64,000 nucleotides of DNA from Chloroflexota bacterium (GTDB lineage: Bacteria; Chloroflexota; Ktedonobacteria; Ktedonobacterales; JADMIN01), in contig JAJPKE010000045.1 of NCBI GenBank assembly GCA_021323855.1, positions 558,001 through 622,000 on the forward strand. The letters are read 5' to 3'. The first letter of the stretch is position 1. Every line of letters begins with the position of its first letter. Shown in pieces: positions 25,964 to 34,241 of this stretch. Under the pieces are notes generated by a model. The model was not told where the DNA came from and did not search any database. It saw only the letters and a program-made list of their open reading frames with translations. Made by a program: the position numbers and the translations under genes.

Positions 25964-26764
25964 ATGTATCTCCCAGTTGATGGAGCTAACATTTATCTCA
26001 CCGAGGCTGGAACTGGCTCCTCCACGCTCTTTTTGCATGGCGTTCCCGATTCGGCTGAGATGTGGCAGCCGATCATACGGCTCATGCAGGGGCGCTATCA
26101 CTGCTATGCGCCGGATTTACCCGGGTTGGGTCGCTCAACCGCGCCCGGCGACTTCGCGCTGACGCTCGGCCACATGGCAAGCTTTACCGATGCGCTAGTG
26201 GACCGTGCTGGAATTGCGACGCCGCTCAACCTGGTAGTGACGGACTTCGGCGCTCCCTATGGCCTTTCGTGGGCAGTGACACATCCGGAAAAGGTGCGGC
26301 GGATGGCGCTGGTCGGCGGTGTAAATTTCTTTTCGGATTATCAGTGGCATCGCAACGCGCAACTGGTGCGGCGTCCTATCGTCGGTGAGCTGGGCATGGC
26401 GATGATGCGCAGTTATGCGATGTTTGCGCGCTCCATGAACCCGAACAGCCAATTGCTCGATGACGCACACTGGCGCGCCGTCTATCCACTTTCGTTTGCC
26501 AAACCGTCTGTACGTCGGATGACGTTACGCCTCTATCGTAGCCTGAACCCGCAAGATTTCGCTGGCTGGGAGGATAAACTGGTTGCGCTGACGCACCGCG
26601 TGCCAACGCTGGTGCTGTGGGGCGACCGCGACCCCTTTATCGCGCCGTCCTTTGCGGACCGCTATGGCGCGGCTCAGGTAGTGCATTTCAGTGAGTACGA
26701 TCACTGGCTGGCAATCGAAGCGCCGGAGGCAGTCGCAGATCGCCTGTTGGCTTTCTTCGCGTGA
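25964..26764 (+). CDS. Alpha/beta hydrolase with Asp nucleophile (haloalkane dehalogenase/epoxide hydrolase type)
   Basis: The 266-residue protein has the family N-terminus with oxyanion motif LFLHGVPDSAEMW. The nucleophile elbow reads VVTDFGAPYG, so Asp replaces the Ser of esterases, as in dehalogenases and epoxide hydrolases. The acid Asp is in VLWGDRDPFI and the catalytic His in YDHWLAIE. A cap domain spans about residues 130-210. The reaction is probably hydrolysis of a C-halogen or epoxide bond, but the exact substrate is open. Its position behind a TetR repressor suggests induction by the substrate. GGAGG precedes the ATG. Confidence 0.87.
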   Translation: MYLPVDGANIYLTEAGTGSSTLFLHGVPDSAEMWQPIIRLMQGRYHCYAPDLPGLGRSTAPGDFALTLGHMASFTDALVDRAGIATPLNLVVTDFGAPYGLSWAVTHPEKVRRMALVGGVNFFSDYQWHRNAQLVRRPIVGELGMAMMRSYAMFARSMNPNSQLLDDAHWRAVYPLSFAKPSVRRMTLRLYRSLNPQDFAGWEDKLVALTHRVPTLVLWGDRDPFIAPSFADRYGAAQVVHFSEYDHWLAIEAPEAVADRLLAFFA

Positions 26765-26843
26765 TGAGATGCACTTATTTGCAGATGTGAATAGTTGCAT
26801 CTTGCGCTCATCTGCTGCTACGCTCTATGGCGCCGGTTATTCC

Positions 26844-26880
26844 AACTATTCCGCATATGTTGCATACAAATCGAATAGTT
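26844..26880. promoter_or_regulatory. Inverted repeat ahead of the nickel/cobalt transporter gene
   Basis: AACTATTC at 26844-26851 pairs exactly with GAATAGTT at 26873-26880, spaced by 21 bases. A further GAATAGTTGCAT occurs near 26789. The repeat is 65-100 bases upstream of the transporter start. It does not match the NikR consensus (GTATGA-N16-TCATAC) and I found no cobalamin-riboswitch core. Confidence 0.4.
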
Positions 26881-26944
26881 CGAGAGATGGCGGCAACGTT
26901 GCAGTTGAGACTTTTATAGTACGGGGAAGTGAGCAGCGACGATT

Positions 26945-28042
26945 ATGATTGCCAACGTGCGCCGGGTTCTACGTGATGATACTCCTGGGCTACGCTCGAA
27001 GGTCATCGGCATGTATAGCGGTCTCATCAGCGTCAATGTGTTGCTCTGGACCGTGACGCTGCTCGCCTCATTCCGTTACCCTATTCTGCTGGCGCTGGCG
27101 CTGCCGGCATATACCTTCGGGCTGCGGCACGCGGTGGATGCCGACCATATCTCCGCCATAGATAATGTGACACGCAAGCTGATGCAGGAGCGCAAACGCC
27201 CGGTGGCGGTCGGCTTCTTCTTCTCGCTCGGCCACTCCACCGTCGTTTTTTTATTGGCGGCTGGCATCGCCGCTGGCTCTGCGTATCTGCGCACGAACCT
27301 CAGCAGTGACAATTCATCGCTGCGCAATCTCGGCGGACTCATCGGCACTAGCGTCTCCGCTGCGTTCCTCTATCTGATCGCCATCATCAATATCCTGATT
27401 TTGCTGGATGTCTTCAAGGCATTCCGCAAGGTGACACGCGGCGGTGCATATGATGAAGATGCGATAGATACGTATCTAAACAAGCGTGGACTGCTGGCGC
27501 GCATCTTTCGCCCGCTCTTCAAAGGCATTGATGCCAGTTGGAAAATGTACCCCATTGGCTTTTTATTTGGCCTGGGTTTTGACACTGCCTCAGAAATTGC
27601 CATTCTGGCGATTGCCGGTACCAGTGCAGCCAAAGGCGTGCCCTTCCTGGCGATCATGCTGCTGCCGCTGCTCTTCACTGCTGGCATGAGCCTGGCGGAC
27701 ACCACCGACGGCGTGATGATGCTCGGCGCGTACGGCTGGGCTTTTGTCAGGCCTATCCGCAAGCTCTACTATAATCTTACCATCACACTGATCTCGGTGC
27801 TGGTGGCGCTGGTCGTCGGCACCTTTGAGACGCTGAGCATCATCGCCGGACAACTCAACCTCAGCGGCGCCTTCTGGGACGGCATCGCCAATATCAACAA
27901 CAATTTTGGCCTGGTGGGCGCGGTCATCATCGGCGTCTTCATCCTCAGTTGGGCCGTCTCGACGCTCATTTATCGCGTCAAACGCTACGAGGACCTCGAT
28001 ATCAACCGGCAAGACCCACCAGTGATGGTGGCCGGTGGGTAG
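26945..28042 (+). CDS. NiCoT family nickel/cobalt high-affinity transporter (HoxN/NixA type)
   Basis: The 365-residue, roughly eight-helix protein carries the NiCoT signatures: RHAVDADHISAIDNVTRKLM in TM2, FFFSLGHSTVVFLLA in TM3, the FGLGFDTASEIAIL motif and a later LFTAGMSLADTTDGVMM. The family imports Ni2+ or Co2+ for urease, hydrogenase or B12 enzymes. None of those genes lies in the window, so the client enzyme is unknown. The region before the ATG has only a weak Shine-Dalgarno (GTGAGCAGCG). It is convergent with the MFS gene; the stop codons lie about 10 bases apart. Confidence 0.94.
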   Translation: MIANVRRVLRDDTPGLRSKVIGMYSGLISVNVLLWTVTLLASFRYPILLALALPAYTFGLRHAVDADHISAIDNVTRKLMQERKRPVAVGFFFSLGHSTVVFLLAAGIAAGSAYLRTNLSSDNSSLRNLGGLIGTSVSAAFLYLIAIINILILLDVFKAFRKVTRGGAYDEDAIDTYLNKRGLLARIFRPLFKGIDASWKMYPIGFLFGLGFDTASEIAILAIAGTSAAKGVPFLAIMLLPLLFTAGMSLADTTDGVMMLGAYGWAFVRPIRKLYYNLTITLISVLVALVVGTFETLSIIAGQLNLSGAFWDGIANINNNFGLVGAVIIGVFILSWAVSTLIYRVKRYEDLDINRQDPPVMVAGG

Positions 28043-28052
28043 GGGGTGCGGT

Positions 28053-29456
28053 CTATTCGCTGCTCCCTTTTGCCACGCTATCTAACACCTCTTGCTCCCT
28101 GAAGGATGCGCCGACGGCTGGCCCCTCCGCATTGAGCGCGCCCTGGGTGGACCACGGTTCATCGAGAACAGTCGCACCATCTGGCGCTGGTCCGGATGCT
28201 TCAGCCGGAGCCACCGCTTTTGTCTTGCGCGGCAGCAGCGCAATGAGCAGCAGACCCGCGACGACATAGCCTGCGCCCTGGATGTTGAGGACCGTGACGA
28301 CGCCCAGGTGATCGGTGATAGTGCCAGCGGTGATGGTGCCGATGAGGCCGAGCAGCCCGATCATCGCGCCCATCGCACCGAAGGCACGGCCACGGTAGGC
28401 ATCCGGCGAGGCGGACTGGAAAAGCGATTGCGCGCCGACGATCATGCCGATGCCAGGGATGCCGACAGCGATGAAGAGGCCAACCGAGAGCCAGAAATAC
28501 GGGAAGAAGGCTGGCGTGTTGAAAATGGCGAGGTCCAGCGCGCCAAAGGCGATGCCACAGAGACCAATCGCCCAGCGCGAGGTGATGCGCTGACCAATCC
28601 AGCCGACCAGCAGCCCGCCGATCAATCCACCGACCGCCTGCGCGCTCATCAGTTCACCGATCTGGAGCGCCGCGCCATGCAGCACGCGATTGACGAAGAC
28701 CGGATAGAGGACGCCCATCACACCCTCGCCCAGCCCAGTGATGGCGAAGGCGACCATCAGCACCAGCAGCGTGCGCGTGGAGACGATCATGCGCATGCCG
28801 TCACGCCACTCGCGCCAGACCCGCACCAGCGCATGTTCGGCAACGGCATGTGCATCCCCGGCAGCCACCGTAGGGGCAACGGTTGGCCGCGACGTGGCAG
28901 TGATACCGGCAATCAGCAGGCCGGCGATCAGGAATGAGGCGACATCCACCAGCACGAAACCATTCAGCCCGAAGACGCCAGCGATGACACCGCCAAACGC
29001 TGGACCGACCAGCCGGGCGAGATTGCTGCTCAGCGAGTTGAGCGAATTGGCGGGAACGAGATGCTCTTCGCCAACCAATGTGGGCAGGAGGGCATTCTGA
29101 GCGGGCGTAAAGAATTGCGTCACACAGGACTCGAAGAAAGCGACGAGATACGTAATCCAGACGTGATCCGGCGTGCGCACCAGCAGCAGTGGCAGCAGGC
29201 CCACCGCCAGCAGTAGATTCGTTACGACCATCGTGCGCTTGCGGTTCCAGCGGTCCACAAAGACGCCCGCCACCGAACCGAGCAGCACGTTTGGTACGCT
29301 GACGGCCAGCAAGGTGATGCTAGTCGCCAGCACCGAATGGGTCAGCAGGAAGATATAGATTGGCAGGCCGATATCGAGCACCCAGTCACCGGCCAGCGAG
29401 ATCAGGCCGCCGAGCCAGAGCAGCGCAAAATTGCGATTGCGCAGTGTTGCAAGCAT
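28053..29456 (-). CDS. MFS transporter (macrolide-efflux-like)
   Basis: The protein has about 12 membrane helices and the MFS signature loop after TM2, GVFVDRWNRKRTMVV. The opening LRNRNFALLWLGGLISLAGDW and LNSLSSNLARLVGPAFGGVIAG are typical of MefA-type and related exporters. The preferred start is the ATG at 29456 (467 residues), with GGAGGG 7 bases upstream; the track's ATG at 29471 overlaps that Shine-Dalgarno. The last 60 residues are Pro/Ala-rich and cytoplasmic. Efflux of a hydrophobic drug or metabolite is inferred from the family only. Confidence 0.9.
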   Translation of the reverse strand: MLATLRNRNFALLWLGGLISLAGDWVLDIGLPIYIFLLTHSVLATSITLLAVSVPNVLLGSVAGVFVDRWNRKRTMVVTNLLLAVGLLPLLLVRTPDHVWITYLVAFFESCVTQFFTPAQNALLPTLVGEEHLVPANSLNSLSSNLARLVGPAFGGVIAGVFGLNGFVLVDVASFLIAGLLIAGITATSRPTVAPTVAAGDAHAVAEHALVRVWREWRDGMRMIVSTRTLLVLMVAFAITGLGEGVMGVLYPVFVNRVLHGAALQIGELMSAQAVGGLIGGLLVGWIGQRITSRWAIGLCGIAFGALDLAIFNTPAFFPYFWLSVGLFIAVGIPGIGMIVGAQSLFQSASPDAYRGRAFGAMGAMIGLLGLIGTITAGTITDHLGVVTVLNIQGAGYVVAGLLLIALLPRKTKAVAPAEASGPAPDGATVLDEPWSTQGALNAEGPAVGASFREQEVLDSVAKGSSE

Positions 29457-29514
29457 AAAGAGACCCTCCATACGGAATGTCTATGACATGCGGTTGGCGA
29501 TTCTTTGGTTGTGC

Positions 29515-29630
29515 GCCCGGCTTTGAAAAGCCGGGGCACGGACGGATGACTGAAGTCTATGGGGAGTGGCGCGGCCTTTTCCGGGCTTCAGCCCATTCAT
29601 TGCGTGCGCTGGCAGTTTACTGCCGCGACA
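29515..29630. repeat. Composite palindromic intergenic repeat
   Basis: Four palindromic modules lie in a row: CGGCTTTGAAAAGCCG, GACTGAAGTC, GGGCTTCAGCCC and GGCAGTTTACTGCC. The first (with GGGGCACGGACGG) recurs inverted at 54433-54464. The second and fourth recur at 31159-31203. The element fills the gap between the ECF sigma gene and the MFS gene. Confidence 0.7.
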
Positions 29631-29643
29631 GCCACCAAGCCAC

Positions 29644-30888
29644 TTAGCCCCGGTTGTAGATGCCGATGATATCGTGGGTAGCGCGCAGGGAGACGACATC
29701 GAACCGCGCGTTATCTGTCATGCTCTGGAAGCTCGTGACGAACGCTGGACTGCCCTCAACCTCAATTTCACGCAGGGGTAGTGCGCGTATGCGGGGATGC
29801 TGGCGCCAGAATGGCTGCATCTCTGGTGTATCGAGCGCCAGATGCCAGAGCGATGCGCCATCCTCTTCTTCCTGGCAGGCGGGACAATAGATGAGAATGC
29901 CGTGGTATTCTGGAAGCGAGGTGGCAAATTCCGGCGGCAGCGCCGTCAGCACCAGGCAGGGAGCGCCACAACGCGAGCAGGACGAACTGCCCGTGCGCAA
30001 CGCCTGACGATAGCGACTATGGTGTGACAGCAATTGGCGTGTCAGGATGGGCTTGGGACTCTTGAGGCCGCTGACTTCGGGCAGAAAGCCGTGGGCGCTG
30101 ATTGGCTGGTGAATCTCATTGCTCACCACCTGGCCCCCAAAGGCGAGGCAGGAGCCAGGGCAACGGAACGCCAGCCTGCTGGAATCCTGACGCATGTGCA
30201 ACCGGTGCGCTGCGCAGAATGGGCACCAGATACGTGTCTCCTGCCAGTCGTCGTGTTCTGCCCGCAGCAGGAGACCGAACGCCGCCGCTTCGTCGCGCAG
30301 ATTAGTCGTCATGATCGTGCGGAGCGTCAATTTGCCGCGATGCAGCCGTTGCGCAACGACATCTTCGCTTATCCGCAGCCGCGCCGCGATCTCCGCCTGC
30401 GGCAACTCACGGATGTAGCGCTCGATCAGCACCGTGCGCGTCACCGGCGGCAAGAGCGCCAGCGCGCGGTCCAGCAGCGCCGCCAGTTCATCGCGCTCCA
30501 ACTCTATCTCGACCTCTGTGCCATCAGCAGCAAGATCATCGAGCGGGTTTGCCTCATCTTCTGCATCATCGGCGGCAACTAGCGTCGCTAGCCGCGCCGC
30601 CTCATGGCCGCGCTGGCGTCCCCAGCGCAGGCAGACATTGCGCGCGATGCCAGTGAGCCACTTCGCGCGGGCCGCTTCCTCCGCTGGCCCGGCCAGCTTC
30701 GTCAGATGGCGCCATGCTTCCAGCAGCGTCTCCTGCGCCAGATCTTCAGCCGCCTCACGGTCGCCCGTCAGATAGGCGCAGAAGCGCACCAGCCGTGTTC
30801 GTTCGTGGGCAAGCGCGGCTACGAGTTCGTCGGTCCGTCTATCGGTTGTCGTTTGTATGGATAGTTGTGCTGTTGCCAACGCGATCAC
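29644..30888 (-). CDS. ECF-type RNA polymerase sigma factor with Cys-rich C-terminal extension
   Basis: Residues about 25-95 form sigma-2 (LVRFCAYLTGDREAAEDLAQ, then RAKWLTGIARNVCLRWGRQR) and residues about 135-190 form sigma-4 (LPPVTRTVLIERYIRELPQA, then IAARLRISEDVVAQRLHRGK). This is a complete ECF sigma factor. A further 220 residues are unusual: they hold paired cysteines CPFC, CPGSC, CSRCGAPC and CPAC, suggesting two zinc-binding modules, and end VVSLRATHDIIGIYNRG. No anti-sigma gene is adjacent, so the extension may sense a signal itself. GTT-rich leader, ATG at 30888. Confidence 0.9.
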   Translation of the reverse strand: MIALATAQLSIQTTTDRRTDELVAALAHERTRLVRFCAYLTGDREAAEDLAQETLLEAWRHLTKLAGPAEEAARAKWLTGIARNVCLRWGRQRGHEAARLATLVAADDAEDEANPLDDLAADGTEVEIELERDELAALLDRALALLPPVTRTVLIERYIRELPQAEIAARLRISEDVVAQRLHRGKLTLRTIMTTNLRDEAAAFGLLLRAEHDDWQETRIWCPFCAAHRLHMRQDSSRLAFRCPGSCLAFGGQVVSNEIHQPISAHGFLPEVSGLKSPKPILTRQLLSHHSRYRQALRTGSSSCSRCGAPCLVLTALPPEFATSLPEYHGILIYCPACQEEEDGASLWHLALDTPEMQPFWRQHPRIRALPLREIEVEGSPAFVTSFQSMTDNARFDVVSLRATHDIIGIYNRG

Positions 30889-31006
30889 CTCATCTCAGCG
30901 TAGCAATGATATCATCGTCAAAATCATCGCCACTCAGTGAATTATCGCAGGTACCGCACATTTCCTGACACATTTTTTCGCCAATTTTCCGCAAGAGCCG
31001 AAAATA

Positions 31007-31057
31007 GACCTCACCTTCAATCTCCCTTGCGCGAAGAGAGGGGTTGGGGGTGAGGTC
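31007..31057. repeat. C-rich/G-rich intergenic repeat, copy 3
   Basis: GACCTCACC at 31007-31015 pairs exactly with GGTGAGGTC at 31049-31057. The inside (CTCCCTTGCGCGAAGAGAGG) resembles copies at 11500 and 19311. Confidence 0.6.
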
Positions 31058-31158
31058 TCCCCAGCGGTATACTCACATTAATGAAACTACGCGGCGACGG
31101 CAGCCGTTTGTATGCCCGGTGTACCAGTGTACTGATGTACCGGCGCACCTCATCTGCG

Positions 31159-31203
31159 GACTTCAGTCAGTTCCAGGCGCGCGCCGCCAGTTCACTGCCG
31201 CGA
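31159..31203. repeat. Partial copy of the palindromic repeat
   Basis: GACTTCAGTC is the exact reverse complement of the module at 29547, and GCCAGTTCACTGCCGCGA matches GGCAGTTTACTGCCGCGA at 29611 with three differences. It lies 30 bases before the thiolase start. Confidence 0.6.
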
Positions 31204-31233
31204 TGAGCAACGACAACGAGAGGATGGCAGCGT

Positions 31234-32379
31234 ATGCGAGAAGTGGTGATCGTCGAGGCCGTGCGCACGCCCATAGGCCGGCGCAACGGCGCGCTCAAAG
31301 ACACGCATCCGGTGGTGCTTGGCGCGATGGCGCTGCGCGAGCTGGTGAAACGCGCAGGCATTGAGCCAGCAATCGTTGAGGATGTCGTGATGGGCTGCGT
31401 CAGCCAGGTGGGCGAGCAGGGCGTCAACATTGCGCGCAACGCCGTCTTGCAGGCTGGTTTCCCCATCGAGGTGCCGGCGACGACGGTGGACCGCCAGTGC
31501 GGTTCCGGCCAGCAGGGGTTGCACTTCGCTGCCAATCTCATCCAGGCTGGTGTCTGCGATGTCACGATTGCTGGTGGCGTGGAGAGCATGACACGCCTGC
31601 CTATCGGCTCCAACATTGCCACCGGCGGCCATCCCTTTCCGCCGTCGCTGCTGGAAGAATACCCAATGGTGCATCAGGGCATCTCCGCTGAGATGATTGC
31701 CGAGCAGTGGGGCATCTCCCGCGAAGAACTGGACGCCTTTGGGCTGCGCAGCCACCAACTTGCCGCCGCTGCCCAGGATGACGGCGCGTTCGACCGCGAA
31801 ATCGCGCCACTGGCGCTGGCAGATGGCACTATCTTTGCTCGTGATGAGGGCGTGCGTCGCGATACGACGCTGGAGAAGCTGGCGGGATTGCAGCCCGCCT
31901 TCAAGCCGGATGGACGCATCACCGCTGGCAGCAGCAGCCAGGTCAGCGACGGCGCGGCGGCGCTGCTGCTGACGACGCCGGAGAAAGCGGCGGAACTTGG
32001 ACTGCGGCCACGCGCCCGTATCGTCGCACAGAAAGTCGTCGGCGTGGACCCGGTGCTGATGCTGACTGGCCCCATCCCTTCCACCCGCGCGGTGCTGGCG
32101 AAGGCTGGTCTCGCACTCGATCAGATTGATCTCTTTGAGGTCAACGAAGCCTTTGCCTCGGTGGTGCTGGCGTGGGAGCGCGAACTGCATCCTGATATGG
32201 CGAAAGTCAATGTCAACGGCGGCGCCATCGCACTTGGCCATCCGCTCGGCTGCTCTGGCGCGCGGCTGATGGTGACGCTGCTGCATGCGCTGGAAGCGCG
32301 CGGTAGGCGCTACGGCTTGCAGACGATGTGCTGCGGCGGCGGGCTGGGCACGGCGACCATTATCGAGCGACTGGATTAG
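31234..32379 (+). CDS. Thiolase (acetyl-CoA acetyltransferase type)
   Basis: The 381-residue enzyme catalyses reversible condensation of two acyl-CoA molecules. It begins [20 protein letters not shown] and has the acyl-enzyme cysteine in [11 protein letters not shown] (Cys89). The VNEAFA motif, the catalytic His in [17 protein letters not shown] and the C-terminal [12 protein letters not shown] with the proton-shuttling Cys are all present, so it should be active. GAGAGG lies about 10 bases before the ATG. No other beta-oxidation, PHB or mevalonate gene is adjacent, so degradative and biosynthetic roles cannot be separated. Confidence 0.93.
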   Translation: MREVVIVEAVRTPIGRRNGALKDTHPVVLGAMALRELVKRAGIEPAIVEDVVMGCVSQVGEQGVNIARNAVLQAGFPIEVPATTVDRQCGSGQQGLHFAANLIQAGVCDVTIAGGVESMTRLPIGSNIATGGHPFPPSLLEEYPMVHQGISAEMIAEQWGISREELDAFGLRSHQLAAAAQDDGAFDREIAPLALADGTIFARDEGVRRDTTLEKLAGLQPAFKPDGRITAGSSSQVSDGAAALLLTTPEKAAELGLRPRARIVAQKVVGVDPVLMLTGPIPSTRAVLAKAGLALDQIDLFEVNEAFASVVLAWERELHPDMAKVNVNGGAIALGHPLGCSGARLMVTLLHALEARGRRYGLQTMCCGGGLGTATIIERLD

Positions 32380-32570
32380 TCGCGTCGTTTGCTCGCTCGA
32401 CTTCCATCATCTCTACACAACAAACGGGGTCGCATCCTGCTCGTTCCGGGCGCTGCGGCCCCGGCCACTTCATCGTCACGATATCCCAATAAGTCATTCA
32501 CCTGCTAGCAAGTTGACATATCCTCGCATATTCGCCAGTACAGACGGTTCTTGGGGCGGCAAGGGAAGCA

Positions 32571-32579
32571 TGCTATACT
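32571..32579 (+). promoter_or_regulatory. Extended -10 promoter candidate
   Basis: TGCTATACT matches the extended -10 form TGnTATAAT with one change. A CTTGGG sequence lies about 17 bases upstream. A transcript from here would cover the hairpin-rich leader and the secreted-protein gene 400 bases downstream. Confidence 0.5.
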
Positions 32580-32710
32580 ATCCGCATTCGCCCAATCCAA
32601 TCAGTCACAAAGCGCCACGCGCGCCAAAACAGAGGCGTATTGTAGACAAGATATTGCTCTGTTGTTATCATCGGCGCGTTCACTCGTCCTATTTAGATAG
32701 GATCAGACTG

Positions 32711-32854
32711 GCATACTCCATTGTGTCCCATAATCCAGGCGGCACGGAGTATGCTAACGGGATCGTGCTACATCATACTGGGTTGATTGTCCAATCGGGG
32801 ATACCCGATGAGGCAATAGCAGGTGGGAACTCGTAAAGGCATGCCAACCTTTAC
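32711..32854 (+). ncRNA. Candidate structured RNA/leader with three perfect hairpins
   Basis: The 612-base gap 32380-32990 contains no convincing gene. Within it three exact hairpins follow each other: GCATACTCC/GGAGTATGC (32711-32719 with 32746-32754), ATCGGG-GATA-CCCGAT (32794-32809) and GTAAAGG-CATGCCAA-CCTTTAC (32833-32854). G-rich single strands lie between and after them (GCAGGTGGGAACT, GGGGCAGGTGAGAGGAGGG). An extended -10 lies 130 bases upstream and the next gene starts 137 bases downstream. The pattern suggests a riboswitch-like leader or a stand-alone RNA. It does not match the TPP, SAM, cobalamin, glycine, c-di-GMP-I, ydaO or guanidine-I cores that I can recall. Confidence 0.45.
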
Positions 32855-32990
32855 TGGGGCAGGTGAGAGGAGGGTCCAGTAGCACAGTAGAACCACGGAT
32901 GTAGTTTCTTCATTCCTCAATGGCTGATTGTTCGCATGTAGCTTCTACCAGGGCGCTCTCCTCATGTGAGCGTTCGCTAGGGAGACCACA

Positions 32991-34124
32991 GTGTCAAAGA
33001 AGACCATTCTCAAGATCGCCTTTTCCGCGATTGGCCTGGTGGCCGTCGCAGCAGTGGTGTTCGCCTTCTTCCCGCGCTCAGGCGCAAGCGCTGCACCCGC
33101 CACGTTCAAGCCGAAGTTCGCCATGACGACAGACTATCCGCTTGATGCGGGAGTCAGCCCAACCACGGCTGGCGTTGCTACCATCCCGTTCTGGAAGTCA
33201 TCCTTCACCAGTGGCGGCGTAACGTATCCGTTCCAGATGGTGGGCACCGACCCGCGCGCTGGCTCGGCCACGACGGTCGTTCCGGTGAATCTGGTGCCGA
33301 TCAAGTTCGTCTTCTCCAACGGCGCCGTCCTCGACGGCACCAGCAAGGTTCGCCGCACAGAAGATTCGCCGATCTTCCATCCGTATCAGTTCACTGACAA
33401 CGGCACGAATGTCGGCTACACCCAGTATAACGACGCCATTCAGCGCGCCGAGTTCTGGAACTATGTCTCGACCGTCAGCCCGAACTACCATGTCAAACTG
33501 GGTCAGCCGACCGTCTGGCCGACGATCACGATCAACGTCCCGCACAACTGGGGCGAAGAAGTCGTCACCACGACCAATGTGCGCCTGGGCCTGATTGATG
33601 CCGGTTGGTTCGGCAAGCAGTTGAATGCGCTGATTGATCAGTATCACTACGATCCGACGCAGTTCCTGCTCTTCGGCACGTACAATATCGTGCTGTACAT
33701 TGGCTACCAGAACTACAACAACTGCTGTATCATCGGCTACCACACGGCCCGCCATGTCAAGACCAGCACTGGCGGCAAGGGCATCCTGACCTATGCCTTC
33801 GCCTCCTATGTGGATCCGGGCATCTTCACGGCCTCCGGCATTCAGGACATTCACCCGCTGAGCCATGAGATGGCTGAGTGGATGAACGACCCGTTCGTTG
33901 ACAATCCTGCGCCGAACTGGTATTCACCAATTGCGCCGCAGTACGGCTGCTCGAACATCCTCGAAGTCGGTGACCCGCTGGTTGGTGTAGCCATCAACGT
34001 TGGGGTCTGGCATCCGCAGGATGAGGCGTTCTTCTCCTGGTTCGCGCGCCAGTCGCCTTCACTTGGCGTCAATGGCCAGTACACCTACCTCGGCACGTTC
34101 AGCACCTACTCGCCAAGCTGCTAG
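32991..34124 (+). CDS. Secreted or membrane-anchored protein of unknown function
   Basis: The 377-residue protein starts at GTG with GGGAG 7 bases upstream. It has an N-terminal signal or anchor: positive MSKKTILK followed by IAFSAIGLVAVAAVVFAFF and an Ala-rich stretch with a possible cleavage site near GASAAPA. The rest is extracytoplasmic and rich in Tyr, Asn, Thr and Pro. A motif HPLSHEMAEWMNDPF resembles the HExxE/HExxH helix of zincins, but the second His is Glu, so peptidase activity is not claimed. Paired Cys (NNCC, YGC, final SC) suggest disulfides. It is preceded by the hairpin-rich leader and followed by a perfect terminator, so it is its own transcription unit. Confidence 0.8.
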   Translation: MSKKTILKIAFSAIGLVAVAAVVFAFFPRSGASAAPATFKPKFAMTTDYPLDAGVSPTTAGVATIPFWKSSFTSGGVTYPFQMVGTDPRAGSATTVVPVNLVPIKFVFSNGAVLDGTSKVRRTEDSPIFHPYQFTDNGTNVGYTQYNDAIQRAEFWNYVSTVSPNYHVKLGQPTVWPTITINVPHNWGEEVVTTTNVRLGLIDAGWFGKQLNALIDQYHYDPTQFLLFGTYNIVLYIGYQNYNNCCIIGYHTARHVKTSTGGKGILTYAFASYVDPGIFTASGIQDIHPLSHEMAEWMNDPFVDNPAPNWYSPIAPQYGCSNILEVGDPLVGVAINVGVWHPQDEAFFSWFARQSPSLGVNGQYTYLGTFSTYSPSC

Positions 34125-34160
34125 CTCCATCCTGGCGCTAGTACATTAGCAAGGCAAAGC

Positions 34161-34200
34161 GATTCCCTCCTCCGGTCTCCGGCAGGAGGGAATCTTTTTT
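34161..34200 (+). terminator. Rho-independent terminator of the secreted-protein gene
   Basis: GATTCCCTCCT and AGGAGGGAATC form an exact 11-bp stem directly followed by TTTTTT, 37 bases past the stop codon. Confidence 0.95.
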
Positions 34201-34241
34201 CTGTCATGGGGATGTCTCTAGAGAAGGGCTTGTCATGGCAA

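Larger units (their letters stand above)
30889..31233. other. Non-coding gap between ECF sigma gene and thiolase gene
   Basis: No gene is seen in these 345 bases. They hold C/G-rich repeat copy 3 (31007-31057) and modules of the palindromic repeat (31159-31203). The sigma factor and thiolase are divergent, so both promoters should lie here; I saw no clear -35/-10 pair. Confidence 0.6.

Noticed and set aside
26764-26944. Cobalamin riboswitch ahead of the NiCoT gene
   Set aside because: The GCCACTG-type core is not present and the leader is too short.
28014-28038. CCCACC/GGTGGG hairpin at the end of the NiCoT gene
   Set aside because: Short stem inside coding sequence without a T run; not convincing as a terminator.
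32285-32836. 183-residue plus-strand ORF after thiolase
   Set aside because: Starts inside the thiolase gene in another frame, has no family-like segment, and covers the hairpin-rich RNA candidate.
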